From Montanilutibacter psychrotolerans (lineage in GTDB: Bacteria; Pseudomonadota; Gammaproteobacteria; Xanthomonadales; Xanthomonadaceae): a stretch of 64,000 nt of DNA. Below the pieces are notes generated by a model, which was not told the origin of the DNA, did not search any database, and was given only the letters and a program-made list of their open reading frames with translations. The stretch spans positions 496,001-560,000 of the forward strand of contig NZ_RIBS01000001.1 in the NCBI RefSeq assembly GCF_003719825.1, read 5' to 3'. The position numbers and the translations under genes were made by a program. Positions 1 through 8,145 of the stretch are shown here, piece after piece. Every line of letters starts with the position of its first letter. Positions within the stretch are counted from its first letter, which is position 1.

Positions 1-801
1 CGAGTAGTCGAATGGTCTGGTCAGGCGACCGCGCTGCAGGTCTTCCTCGACCAGTGGGCCCACGCCCAGCGCGACGCCATGTCCGGCCACCGCCGCCTCC
101 TGCGCCAGGTAGATGCTCGCGAAGACCGGCCCAGGGGCCGCATCCACCTGCGTTGAACCCGCGGCTTCCAGCCACGTTTGCCAGTCCGGTACGCCGTTGC
201 GGCCTGCGGCGCTTTCGTCGTGGAGCAGTGTGTGGTGCGACAGGTCGTCGGGCACCGTCAGCGGATGCAGTTCGTCGTTCGACAGCAAAGGCGCGCAGAC
301 CGGAAATACCGGTGCATCCAAGAACCGCTCGACGCAGACGCCCGTGTAGCCGCCGGCTCCGTAGCGGATGGCGACATCGATACCGTCGCGGACGAAATCA
401 GTGTGCTCGTTGCCGGTCTCGATGCGCACCTTGAGGTCGGGGTGGTCGCGGTGGAAATGGTGCAGCCTGGGTGCGAGCCATTTCGCGGCGAAGGACTCCA
501 TGGTGCTCACGCGCAGGACCCCGGCCGCGGGTGCGATGGCCCGGTCCAATGCCAGATCGATCAATCCGAACACCTCGCCCAACGACGTGGCCAGCGCTGC
601 GCCCTCGGCGGTCAGTTCGACCGACCGATGGCCACGATGGAACAGCTTCACTCCCAGGTAGGCTTCCAGGTGCTTGACCTGATGGCTGATCGCGGCCGGG
701 GTCACGAACAGCTGTGCGGCGGCCACCTGGAAACTCAGGCATCGCGCGGCCGCTTCGAAGGCCCGCAGGGCATTGAGCGGAGCAGGGTGGCGAGGCTTCA
801 C
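1..801 (-). CDS. LysR-family regulator, GcvA-like (3' end cut by window edge)
   Basis: A GTG-started frame reads leftward without a stop to base 1, so the C-terminus is missing. The N-terminus carries a typical winged helix-turn-helix (begins MKPRHPAPLNALRAFEAAAR; the recognition region contains VTPAAISHQVKHLE). It is followed by a periplasmic-binding-like effector domain with the GcvA-type pattern KWLAPRLHHFHRDHPDL. About 267 codons are visible of the usual 295-305. It is divergent from the metallo-beta-lactamase gene at 932, and a T-N11-A palindrome lies between them, so it probably controls itself and the two MBL genes. The GTG was chosen because the family alignment begins there; the Shine-Dalgarno is weak. 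Effector unknown. Confidence 0.9.
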   Translation of the reverse strand, partial: MKPRHPAPLNALRAFEAAARCLSFQVAAAQLFVTPAAISHQVKHLEAYLGVKLFHRGHRSVELTAEGAALATSLGEVFGLIDLALDRAIAPAAGVLRVSTMESFAAKWLAPRLHHFHRDHPDLKVRIETGNEHTDFVRDGIDVAIRYGAGGYTGVCVERFLDAPVFPVCAPLLSNDELHPLTVPDDLSHHTLLHDESAAGRNGVPDWQTWLEAAGSTQVDAAPGPVFASIYLAQEAAVAGHGVALGVGPLVEEDLQRGRLTRPFDYS

Positions 802-838
802 GGTCTCTCGGCGCGCAGGTAGAGGTGCATCCTATCAA

Positions 839-853
839 GTTATTTTTTCTAAC
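839..853. promoter_or_regulatory. LysR-type operator candidate (T-N11-A palindrome)
   Basis: GTTA and TAAC flank a 7-base T-rich centre, giving the T-N11-A geometry of LysR boxes. It lies 38 bp upstream of the GTG of the LysR gene and 78 bp before the divergent MBL gene, the expected place for an autoregulated divergent promoter. Position and symmetry are seen; binding is inferred. Confidence 0.45.
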
Positions 854-931
854 GCGGCCGCAAAAACATCTCGTTTGTCGGTGCCGGTGCTGCTGGCAAT
901 GATGGGTCCATAGAAACGACGGACGATCATC

Positions 932-1756
932 ATGCGATTCGAAGAAGTGGGCCCCAACGTGGTGATGTTCGTCGGCGACGACCTCGAGTCGGTCGCCACC
1001 GCGTTCCTCGATGGCGACGACGCGCTGCTGGTCGACTCGCTCGGCAGCGAGGAGGACTCGGATTCGTTACGGCGCGTCCTGTGCGAGGACATGGGCAAGA
1101 CGGTGCGAGTGATCGCCGCGACCCATTTCATGTGCGACCACATCGCCGGGATGTCGCGGTTCCCGGACGCGTTGACGATTGCGCACCGACATTACCGCCA
1201 CACCTTCCTGTCGCAGAACCGACGGGTGGATGCGTTCTATCGCGAACCCAAGGTGGTGTTCGACAGTGCGATGACCATCCAGTGGGGACAACACGAACTG
1301 CGCTTGCTGCACAATCCCGGCAAGACCATGGACCACGTCAGCGTGGACGTGCCCACCGCCGATCTGGTCTGTGCCGGCGACAACATCGTCGGCAACACCG
1401 TGTACCTCTCGAAGGCCGACCCCGCGCTGATCCGCGCCGCGATCGGCCGGATGCGCCAGTTCGGTCGGAGCACCGTCATCGGCGGGCACATGGGCCGGTT
1501 TCCTGCCACCGTGCTCGACAACGCGATCCATTACCTGGACCGGCTGCAGGATGCCGTCATGCGGATCCGCGTCGACGCGACATCGCAGGAGATCGACGAC
1601 CGCATCGCGGCGATCCCCATCGAAGCCTGTCTGGCACCGCGGGTCGAAGCGGCCGGTTTCGAACGCGAATGGCACCAGCACAATCTGGAGGTCATCGTGG
1701 CGCAGTCGGTCTTCGCGCTCGATACCGCGATCGCGTCGCGGGCCGGTCGCGCATGA
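932..1756 (+). CDS. metallo-beta-lactamase-fold protein with altered HxHxDH motif
   Basis: A 274-residue protein of the MBL-fold superfamily. The motif after the second beta strand is THFMCDHIAG (His65, Asp69, His70), where the usual second histidine is Met67. Later elements LLHNPGKTMDHVSV, VCAGDNIVGN and IGGHMGR occupy the positions of the PGHT, GD and terminal-His motifs. The first of these has Lys where His is normal, with a His four residues on (MDH). No signal peptide is visible, so it should be cytoplasmic. It overlaps the next gene by ATGA, and is divergent from a LysR regulator. Substrate unknown; hydrolase or redox activity is possible if the altered ligand set still binds metal. Confidence 0.8.
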   Translation: MRFEEVGPNVVMFVGDDLESVATAFLDGDDALLVDSLGSEEDSDSLRRVLCEDMGKTVRVIAATHFMCDHIAGMSRFPDALTIAHRHYRHTFLSQNRRVDAFYREPKVVFDSAMTIQWGQHELRLLHNPGKTMDHVSVDVPTADLVCAGDNIVGNTVYLSKADPALIRAAIGRMRQFGRSTVIGGHMGRFPATVLDNAIHYLDRLQDAVMRIRVDATSQEIDDRIAAIPIEACLAPRVEAAGFEREWHQHNLEVIVAQSVFALDTAIASRAGRA

Positions 1757-2619
1757 ACAACCACGACCGCATTTCCAGACACCGCGTCTCGCGCCGGCAA
1801 TTCCTGTCCGGCTGCGCTGGCCTGGCGGCCGCTGCATTGATTCCGGGCGGGCGCGTCTTCGCAGCCGCCCACGCGGAAGGCTTGCGAATCCAGCGGCTGG
1901 CGTGGGCGGGCATCCGTCTGCAGCTTCCGCAGGCGACGTTGTTCATCGACCCGCTGGTCAACCCGGAAGCGTGGGGCCCCGCACTCAGGGACTCGCTGAT
2001 TCCCGTCGACGATGCCGTTGGCGAACCCTCTGTCCTCATCACCCATGCGCACCCCGACCATTTCGACGCGAGGGCCGTGGCGCAAGCGCTGGGCAAGGGC
2101 GGCACGCTGGCGCACCCGGCCGGAACGAACCCGCTGCCGATTCCACAAGGCGCGCGGGCAAGGCCCAGTGCGCTCTGGGAGCCGCAACTACTCGGCGACT
2201 TCACTGCCACCCCGGTGCCCGCCTCGGATGGCTATGGCGACCCGCAGGTCTCCTGGGTGGTGTCGGCGGGAGGTCGTCGCATCTTCCACGGCGGCGACAC
2301 GCTATGGCATGGCCACTGGTGGCGGATCGGCCGCCAGTTCGGCCCGTTCGATGCGGCATTCCTGCCGGTCAACGGTGCGCGCTTCGGCTGGCGCAAGCCC
2401 GTCAGCGACCAACCGGGAGTGTTGACGCCCGATCAAGCGGTGGCGGCCGCGACCATCCTGGGTGCGCGTCGCCTGGTGCCGATCCATTACGGCGTATCCG
2501 GCATGGAGGAATACGTGGAAGTCGAAGACCCGATCGAACAGTTGCACCAGGCTGCCCGCAAAACGCCCATCGACATCCAGGTGATCGCGCCGGGTGCTTG
2601 GGTGGACTGGGGGCAATGA
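1753..2619 (+). CDS. Tat-exported metallo-beta-lactamase-fold hydrolase (UlaG-like)
   Basis: The start overlaps the previous stop (ATGA), indicating translational coupling. The N-terminus carries a twin-arginine signal (SRRQFLSGCAG, then a hydrophobic stretch ending ...GGRVFAAAHA), so the 288-residue protein should fold in the cytoplasm and be exported to the periplasm. The motif ITHAHPDHFD is a complete HxHxDH; FHGGDTLWHGHW and LVPIHYG supply the later ligands. It resembles the UlaG/RomA type of MBL proteins rather than true beta-lactamases. Paired with the degenerate MBL protein upstream, and probably under the same LysR regulator. Confidence 0.85.
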   Translation: MNNHDRISRHRVSRRQFLSGCAGLAAAALIPGGRVFAAAHAEGLRIQRLAWAGIRLQLPQATLFIDPLVNPEAWGPALRDSLIPVDDAVGEPSVLITHAHPDHFDARAVAQALGKGGTLAHPAGTNPLPIPQGARARPSALWEPQLLGDFTATPVPASDGYGDPQVSWVVSAGGRRIFHGGDTLWHGHWWRIGRQFGPFDAAFLPVNGARFGWRKPVSDQPGVLTPDQAVAAATILGARRLVPIHYGVSGMEEYVEVEDPIEQLHQAARKTPIDIQVIAPGAWVDWGQ

Positions 2620-2708
2620 CAGGCCGCCCTTGGTGCCTTCTACAGCGCGGGCTGCGAGTTGGACGATTCGGATACCATGCCTGAACGACGACAAATCGAG
2701 CGCCCGGC

Positions 2709-3134
2709 ATGAAGATGGCAATACTTCTTTCCACCATTTTTGCCACGGCGCCAGCTTTCGCGCAGAGCGCGGAATTGGAAGCGGCGAAGGTTCCGCTGCA
2801 AAACTACATTCGCGCACAGGAAACGGGTAATGCCGACTACGTGCGCGAGGCGTTTACCGCGGATGCGAGAATTACCGGAAACATGGCCGGGAGAACCATT
2901 TCGTGGAGCTTGGAACAATACGCTGACCGCTTCACCGGTGAGCCTGCGGCGGACGAATCGCAGCGCAAACGCCACATTGAGATCCTCGAACTCACCGGGG
3001 ATGCGGGTGTTGGCAAGGTGACGCTGGATTATCCGGCTGTCAGATTTGTGGACTACATGTCGCTGGTAAAGGTTGATGGCGTGTGGAAAATCGTCGGCAA
3101 GTCATTCCATGCGCTAGCCAAGCCAAAGCCATGA
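2709..3134 (+). CDS. secreted NTF2-like / lumazine-binding-type protein
   Basis: A 141-residue protein with a short signal peptide (MKMAILLSTIFATAPAFAQS). The remaining ~120 residues look like the putative lumazine-binding / SnoaL-like branch of the NTF2 fold: an N-terminal helix pair with NYIRAQETGNADYVREAF, and the C-terminal strand signature VDYMSLVKVDGVWKIVGKSF. Such proteins are usually small ligand-binding or unassigned periplasmic proteins. The GC content is visibly lower than that of its neighbours. It stands alone, with no coupling to the genes on either side. Specific function unknown. Confidence 0.8.
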   Translation: MKMAILLSTIFATAPAFAQSAELEAAKVPLQNYIRAQETGNADYVREAFTADARITGNMAGRTISWSLEQYADRFTGEPAADESQRKRHIEILELTGDAGVGKVTLDYPAVRFVDYMSLVKVDGVWKIVGKSFHALAKPKP

Positions 3135-3167
3135 AGGCAGGGCATGGAGCGCGTTGTCTCGCTCGAA

Positions 3168-4100
3168 TCAATCGAGCGCGATGCCCGGCTTCCATCCGCT
3201 CTTGGCGAGAAATACCTTCGGGTCCTTCATGTCGAAGATGTCGCGAAGGGCTTGGCGTTTGTCGTCGGCGTGGTGGTAATAGGCTTTGACGATGCGATAG
3301 CCCACCCAGTAGCCCAGGTCGGCTGGCGCATCGGGCTTGCTGTTGTAGAGCCAGTTGGAAAGATCGGTCTTGTCGATGTCGGCAACGAACGCCGTCTCGA
3401 TTTCCGATTCACGCCCGGCGGTCAGCCTGGGCATGTACGAGTAGGCGATGGAGCCGGTGGTCAGCTCGGTGACGAACTCGGCCGCGCCTTCCTCGAGCGA
3501 TGCCGAGAGGACGGTGGCGCCTTCCATCTCGGAGAAGGCCACGGCCTGTTGTACGTGGGCGAACTCGTGTGTGATGACACGGACGAACCGGTCTTCGATA
3601 TCGGGTTCGATCCAGGCAGTCGCGCACAGTGTCTCAGCGCCAATCTGCACCCCGGTTTCGCGTCCGCCGACACCGGCGGACCTGCCTCGGCCAATCGCGA
3701 TCGTGATGGCCGGAAAGCGCGCTTCCGGATAGAGATTTTTGAGCTCGCTTAGCGCGCCCGTCAGCCTCGTACGCACGCGCGGCAGGACACCGACGCAATC
3801 CCGGGCCTCCGAATAGATCTCTGGCCGCTTGGCGATGGCCTGCGCGATCGACTCGCCGGTGACGTTGCGCAAGCGCGCGAGCTGGTGCAGTCCTTCCGAA
3901 CCGGGATCGACATAGTCACGTTGCAGCGTCTCGGCGGTCGGGCGCCCGCCGGCCGCGTCATAGACCCGGTAGAAGCGTTCGATGTCGCCCATCTCGATGA
4001 CAGGGCCCGCGGCATTGTCGGCGGGCGCTGCGTCCATGCCGGATGCGCCTGGGCTGGCCAACAAGGTGGCAATGACCGCGATGCTGAAACTGGCCTTCAT
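3168..4100 (-). CDS. secreted zinc-metallopeptidase-like protein (HEFAH motif)
   Basis: A 310-residue protein starting at the ATG preceded by a strong AGGAGG Shine-Dalgarno; a longer in-frame extension exists but lacks one. The signal peptide MKASFSIAVIATLLASPGAS is followed by a soluble domain. VITHEFAHVQQ is a gluzincin-type HExxH variant (His, Glu, His present), and a second acidic cluster LEEGAAEFVTELTTG about 35 residues later fits a third ligand position, as in DUF2268-type putative zinc proteases. Likely periplasmic or secreted. It faces the NTF2-like gene convergently; no operon partner. Confidence 0.8.
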   Translation of the reverse strand: MKASFSIAVIATLLASPGASGMDAAPADNAAGPVIEMGDIERFYRVYDAAGGRPTAETLQRDYVDPGSEGLHQLARLRNVTGESIAQAIAKRPEIYSEARDCVGVLPRVRTRLTGALSELKNLYPEARFPAITIAIGRGRSAGVGGRETGVQIGAETLCATAWIEPDIEDRFVRVITHEFAHVQQAVAFSEMEGATVLSASLEEGAAEFVTELTTGSIAYSYMPRLTAGRESEIETAFVADIDKTDLSNWLYNSKPDAPADLGYWVGYRIVKAYYHHADDKRQALRDIFDMKDPKVFLAKSGWKPGIALD

Positions 4101-4317
4101 GGCGCTTCCTCCTGATCCAAGCGGTTGTTGATCGCGAAGCCTAGCAGCGAAGCGGCATCGGCCGGAACGGTCGTCGGTCACGGTGTGCTGATCCCACGCT
4201 CGTCGCTGTGAGGCACGAAAGCGCTCAGCGCCGCCAGCGCGCGCCCTGCCGGCGATGGGGGCGACGCGTCATCCTCTGCGTTGCCCATGGCGACTGGGCG
4301 ACCGCCGGAGTGGGCGG

Positions 4318-4333
4318 ATGACTATTCCGTCAT
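4318..4333. promoter_or_regulatory. short inverted repeat upstream of the DUF5916 gene
   Basis: ATGAC-N6-GTCAT lies about 45 bp before the ATG at 4376 in the 275-bp gap between divergent genes. It could be an operator, but only the symmetry supports this. Confidence 0.25.
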
Positions 4334-4375
4334 CGGTGCATCCAACCTCGTAACTGTTTCTTTCCGGGGGTTGCG

Positions 4376-6628
4376 ATGAATCCAGAGGTTCGCTCTACGC
4401 GTGCGTGTTTGTTGGCGGTTCTGATGTTGGCTGAAGGCATTGGCAGTTCGGCCGAGGCCGCCATCCTGGTGGACGGAAAGCTCGACGAGCCCGAGTGGGC
4501 ACAGGCACGCCGCTACGACGACTTCAAGGTGACGGAGCCCTTTCGATTGAGTGCGCCAGACGCTGGCACGAGCACGCAGGCGCGCATGATCTCCACGCCC
4601 GACGGCATCGCGGTGGCGTTTACCGTCGAGCAATCAGCGGCAACCCCCCGGGTCAAGCCGCGGCTGGAGCGCGATCAGGGCAACGCGGCCGACATCGTCA
4701 ACTTCATGATCGACTTCGACGGAGACGGGCGCACGGCTTACAGCTTCACCGTGGGCTTGTCGGGGTCGATCCAGGACGAGGTCATCAGCAACGAAAACCA
4801 GGTCAATCTCGACTGGGACACCGACTGGACCTCGGCGGTCACGGAAAGCGAAGCCGGCTGGCAAGTCGAGCTGCTGATTCCGTGGTCGGTTGCGCCGATG
4901 CGCGGCACCGACACGCCTACCCGCACCGTCGCGGTCTACTTCGGCCGGGCGCTGGGCAGCAACGGCGAATGGCAGGCATTTCCGGCGGTGACGCCCGCGC
5001 GCGGCCGTTTCGTCTCGGGGTTCGAGCGGATCGAAATACCGCAGTACCGCAAGGCGCTGTTCCACTACTGGCCGTACCTCACCGCGCGCCACGACCTGAT
5101 CGAAGGCAGGGCCTACTACAAAGGAGGCGTCGACGCGTTCTGGAAGCCTTCGCCGAACTTCCAGCTCAGCGCCACGGTGAACCCGGACTTCGGCCAGGTC
5201 GAATCCGACGATCTGGTGATCAATTTTGACGCGGTGGAGACCTTCTTCGGTGACAAGCGGCCGTTCTTTACCGAGAACCAGAGCATCTTCGATCTACGAA
5301 CCCCCGACTCAGGGCGGCTGATCCACACCCGACGCATCGGCGGCGATGCCGACGACGGCTCGGGAGCCAGCGACATCGACGCGGCGATCAAGCTCAATGG
5401 TTCGCTCGGGGCGCTCGGCTACGGTCTGCTGGCGGCCAGCGAAGACGGCGAGGGTGGACGCGACTTCTATGCCGCGCGTCTGCAATATCCCATCCGCCCC
5501 GGCTTGAACATTGGCTGGCTGGGCACCCACACCGAGCGCCCCACTCTCGACCGCAGCGCGCAGGTGCAGGCGTTCGACCTGAGCTGGAAACCCAACGAGG
5601 CGCTGATCATCAACGCCCAGGTGTTGGCCAGCTTCATTGATCTGCGCGGGGTCGAGGTCGATGACAGCGGTGGCTGGATGCGCGTGAACTGGACGCCCTC
5701 CAACAGCTGGAGCTACGAACTGGAAGCGACGCATTTCGGCAGCCAGTTGAACTTCGACGACCTCGGCTTCCAGCGCCGAGCTGGCCTGAACGAGGTGGAG
5801 CTCACCGGCGTCTACATCCACCGGGTCGAGGATCCGAGCGCGCGCTTGCGCAGCAGCCAGTGGTCGACGGAACTCCAGGCCCGCAGCAATGACCACGGTG
5901 ACCGCCTGCCGACCTACCTGCTCCTGGGCAACAACTACAGGTTTCGCAGCGGCAACCGCGTCAATCTCTACGCGAGCCTGATCAGTGCCGGCTGGGAGGA
6001 CCTGATCTCGCGTGACAACGGCCTGTGGCGGAGTTCGGGCCGGTATCGCGCCGAGGCCGAGTTCGTCAGCCGTCGTTATGGCGACTGGACGTTTGGCGCG
6101 TCCTTCACCCTGCCACCGCTGGGCCTGTCGGCCACGCCGGCGCGCGAGCTCGCGTTGAGCGCCAACTGGTACCCCAGCGATGCCTTCAATGCCTCGTTCG
6201 CATTCGGGCCTGACAGGACCCGTGACTGGCTGGTTTGGGAAGGGGGCCGCAATTTCGGCCGCTACTCGCGTCGCGGCGATTCTGCCAGCCTCAACCTGAG
6301 CTGGTTTCCGGGGCTGAAGCACGAGTTGCGGCTGAAGTCGGAATGGCTGGCGATCCGTGCTGACAACGGTGAGCGTTATCAACTGCAACCGTCCGGGCAG
6401 ATGCTGGCCACGGGCCAGGCGAGGCCGGACTTCGATATCAACAATTTCGGCCTGCAACTGCGCTATCGCTACCTGCTAGGGCCGCAGTCGGACATCTTCC
6501 TGGCGTACTCACGCGGTGGCTTCCGCCGCCAGGACCGGGATGAGGCGGGCGCTGCCGATCTGTTCGACGACGCACTGGGCTTGCGCGACTCCGATCAGTT
6601 GCTGGCCAAGATCCGGTATCGGTTCTAG
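4376..6628 (+). CDS. DUF5916 protein with N-terminal carbohydrate-binding-like domain
   Basis: A 750-residue exported protein. After a signal peptide ending ...GSSAEA, residues ~28-200 show the CBM9-like signature ILVDGKLDEPEWAQA. The rest matches the DUF5916 pattern (FWKPSPNFQLSATVNPDFGQVESD, FFGDKRPFFTENQSIF), which ends in repeated amphipathic strands with a C-terminal aromatic residue (LAKIRYRF), as expected of an outer-membrane beta-barrel. Proteins of this type are common in xanthomonads and Bacteroidetes; their biochemical role is not established. It is preceded by GGGGG near the ATG and followed by an ECF sigma operon in the same direction, but with an 80-bp gap. Confidence 0.85.
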   Translation: MNPEVRSTRACLLAVLMLAEGIGSSAEAAILVDGKLDEPEWAQARRYDDFKVTEPFRLSAPDAGTSTQARMISTPDGIAVAFTVEQSAATPRVKPRLERDQGNAADIVNFMIDFDGDGRTAYSFTVGLSGSIQDEVISNENQVNLDWDTDWTSAVTESEAGWQVELLIPWSVAPMRGTDTPTRTVAVYFGRALGSNGEWQAFPAVTPARGRFVSGFERIEIPQYRKALFHYWPYLTARHDLIEGRAYYKGGVDAFWKPSPNFQLSATVNPDFGQVESDDLVINFDAVETFFGDKRPFFTENQSIFDLRTPDSGRLIHTRRIGGDADDGSGASDIDAAIKLNGSLGALGYGLLAASEDGEGGRDFYAARLQYPIRPGLNIGWLGTHTERPTLDRSAQVQAFDLSWKPNEALIINAQVLASFIDLRGVEVDDSGGWMRVNWTPSNSWSYELEATHFGSQLNFDDLGFQRRAGLNEVELTGVYIHRVEDPSARLRSSQWSTELQARSNDHGDRLPTYLLLGNNYRFRSGNRVNLYASLISAGWEDLISRDNGLWRSSGRYRAEAEFVSRRYGDWTFGASFTLPPLGLSATPARELALSANWYPSDAFNASFAFGPDRTRDWLVWEGGRNFGRYSRRGDSASLNLSWFPGLKHELRLKSEWLAIRADNGERYQLQPSGQMLATGQARPDFDINNFGLQLRYRYLLGPQSDIFLAYSRGGFRRQDRDEAGAADLFDDALGLRDSDQLLAKIRYRF

Positions 6629-6708
6629 GGTGATGACGACCGATGCGGATTCGAACATGAGGCGAAATCGTTGCTAACCGAACGCCGTTGGCCCGCATCC
6701 TAGTCGGG

Positions 6709-7290
6709 ATGGACGGTGGCGAACCCCAATGGATACCCCGCGCCCGGGCTGGCGACGAACAGGCGTTCCGACGCCTGGTCGAGGCGAACGCGCGCGCGGT
6801 GTTCCAGTTGTGCTTCCGCATCACCCGCGATGCGGCACTGGCCGAGGACGCGGTGCAGGAGGCGTTCTACAAGGCCTGGCGCGCGATCGGCGAGTTCGAC
6901 GGACGCGCGACGTTCTCCACTTGGCTGCACCGGATCGCGGCCAATGCCGCGCTCGAGCAACTGCGGCGCAACGCCCGGCACCGTCGCGAGCTGACCGATA
7001 CACTGGCCGACGAGGGCGCCGAGGACACCGAGCCGGATTTTCTCGCCGGCCTCGCCGACGATGCACCCGGCCCGGAGGCGCAGGCGTCCGGCACGCAGAT
7101 TGGCCAGCGGATCGGCCTGCATCTGGACCGGCTGAGTCCGGCCGAACGTGCGGCCTTTGTCATGCGCCATTGCGAAGGCGAACGGCTGGAGAGCATCGCC
7201 GCTGCCTTGTCGATGAACACCGGGCAGTGCAAGCAGGCGATTTTCCGCGCCGTGCGCAAGCTGCGTGGCGCGCTGGAACCATTGAGGTAA
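6709..7290 (+). CDS. ECF-type RNA polymerase sigma factor
   Basis: A 193-residue sigma-70-family protein. Region 2 is visible in AFRRLVEANARAVFQLCFRI, the core-binding helix in LAEDAVQEAFYKAWRAI and the -10-recognition segment in FSTWLHRIAANAALEQLR. Region 4 follows (LDRLSPAERAAFVMRHCEGE ... IAAALSMNTGQCKQAIFRAV). I chose the ATG at 6709; an in-frame TTG 21 bases upstream would add seven residues. Three bases separate it from the next gene, a membrane-anchored putative anti-sigma factor, so the two almost certainly form a regulator pair acting on an envelope signal. Confidence 0.9.
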   Translation: MDGGEPQWIPRARAGDEQAFRRLVEANARAVFQLCFRITRDAALAEDAVQEAFYKAWRAIGEFDGRATFSTWLHRIAANAALEQLRRNARHRRELTDTLADEGAEDTEPDFLAGLADDAPGPEAQASGTQIGQRIGLHLDRLSPAERAAFVMRHCEGERLESIAAALSMNTGQCKQAIFRAVRKLRGALEPLR

Positions 7291-7293
7291 GCC

Positions 7294-8145
7294 ATGTCCG
7301 ACATCCGCGACGACGATCTGATCCTGTTCCATTACCGCGACGGCCTGCCGTCCGAACGCTTGCGCGCGATCGAACAGGCGCTGGCCGCGTCGCCCGCCCT
7401 GGACGCGCGCTACCAAGCCCTGCGGCGCCTGCTGGCCGAGGCCGATCGCGATGTTCCGCCGCGGCCCGATGCGCAGTTCGAAGCGCGCCTGTGGCAACGG
7501 CTGCAGACGCGCATGGAAACGCAGCGCCTTGATGGGCCGGGTGCGCCGGATGCGCCAATCGTCGCAACCGCGCCGCCCATGCGGGCCGCAGCGCGGCGCA
7601 GCGCACGCCCGCGTCGTCGACTGCGGCCGTGGAGCGTGGGCCTGGCCTCGGCCGCGGGCCTGGCCTCACTGGCGATGCTGGCGGTGACGCTGTACTTCCC
7701 GGCCGCGCGTAACGACGCGCCGATGCAGCCGCCGTCGGTGCAGCACGTTGCGGCACAGGCGGCGATGGCCGACCGCGTGCTCGCTGACCGTGTCGCCACG
7801 CATCTGCGCAGCACCGAGGGCTTGCTGCTGAGCGTGATCAACAACGACAGCGCCACGCTGATGCCGGCAGACGACGCCTTGGTGCGCTCGCTGGTCGACG
7901 ACAACCGGCTCTATGCCGCCGCCGCGGCCCAACGCGGCGACAAGGCCCTGACGGGCTTTCTCCAGACGTTGGACCCGGTGCTGATCGAGCTTGCTAACCA
8001 GCTGCGCACCGGCGACATCCAACAAGACCAAGGGCTGCGAGATCTCGTACATGGCAGCGATATGTTGTTCCAGGTACGCGCGGTCGAAGCGCGTCTGCAA
8101 TCCCGCGGCAACATCCGCGTCAAGACGAGAGGAGCCATGACATGA
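7294..8145 (+). CDS. putative membrane anti-sigma factor
   Basis: A 283-residue protein directly after the ECF sigma gene. Residues 1-60 are a helical cytoplasmic domain (DDDLILFHYRDGLPSERLRA) that lacks the zinc-binding HxxxCxxC of classical ZAS anti-sigmas. A single membrane span lies near residues 108-132 (WSVGLASAAGLASLAMLAVT), followed by a periplasmic helical domain of ~150 residues. Topology and operon position make an anti-sigma role likely, but sequence similarity is limited. Its stop overlaps the start of the next gene (ATGA), which implies coupled translation. Confidence 0.75.
   Translation: MSDIRDDDLILFHYRDGLPSERLRAIEQALAASPALDARYQALRRLLAEADRDVPPRPDAQFEARLWQRLQTRMETQRLDGPGAPDAPIVATAPPMRAAARRSARPRRRLRPWSVGLASAAGLASLAMLAVTLYFPAARNDAPMQPPSVQHVAAQAAMADRVLADRVATHLRSTEGLLLSVINNDSATLMPADDALVRSLVDDNRLYAAAAAQRGDKALTGFLQTLDPVLIELANQLRTGDIQQDQGLRDLVHGSDMLFQVRAVEARLQSRGNIRVKTRGAMT

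Noticed and set aside
398..838. Open frames on both strands over the LysR gene at the left edge
   Set aside because: Only the minus-strand frame starting at 801 gives the helix-turn-helix and effector domain; the others are shadows.
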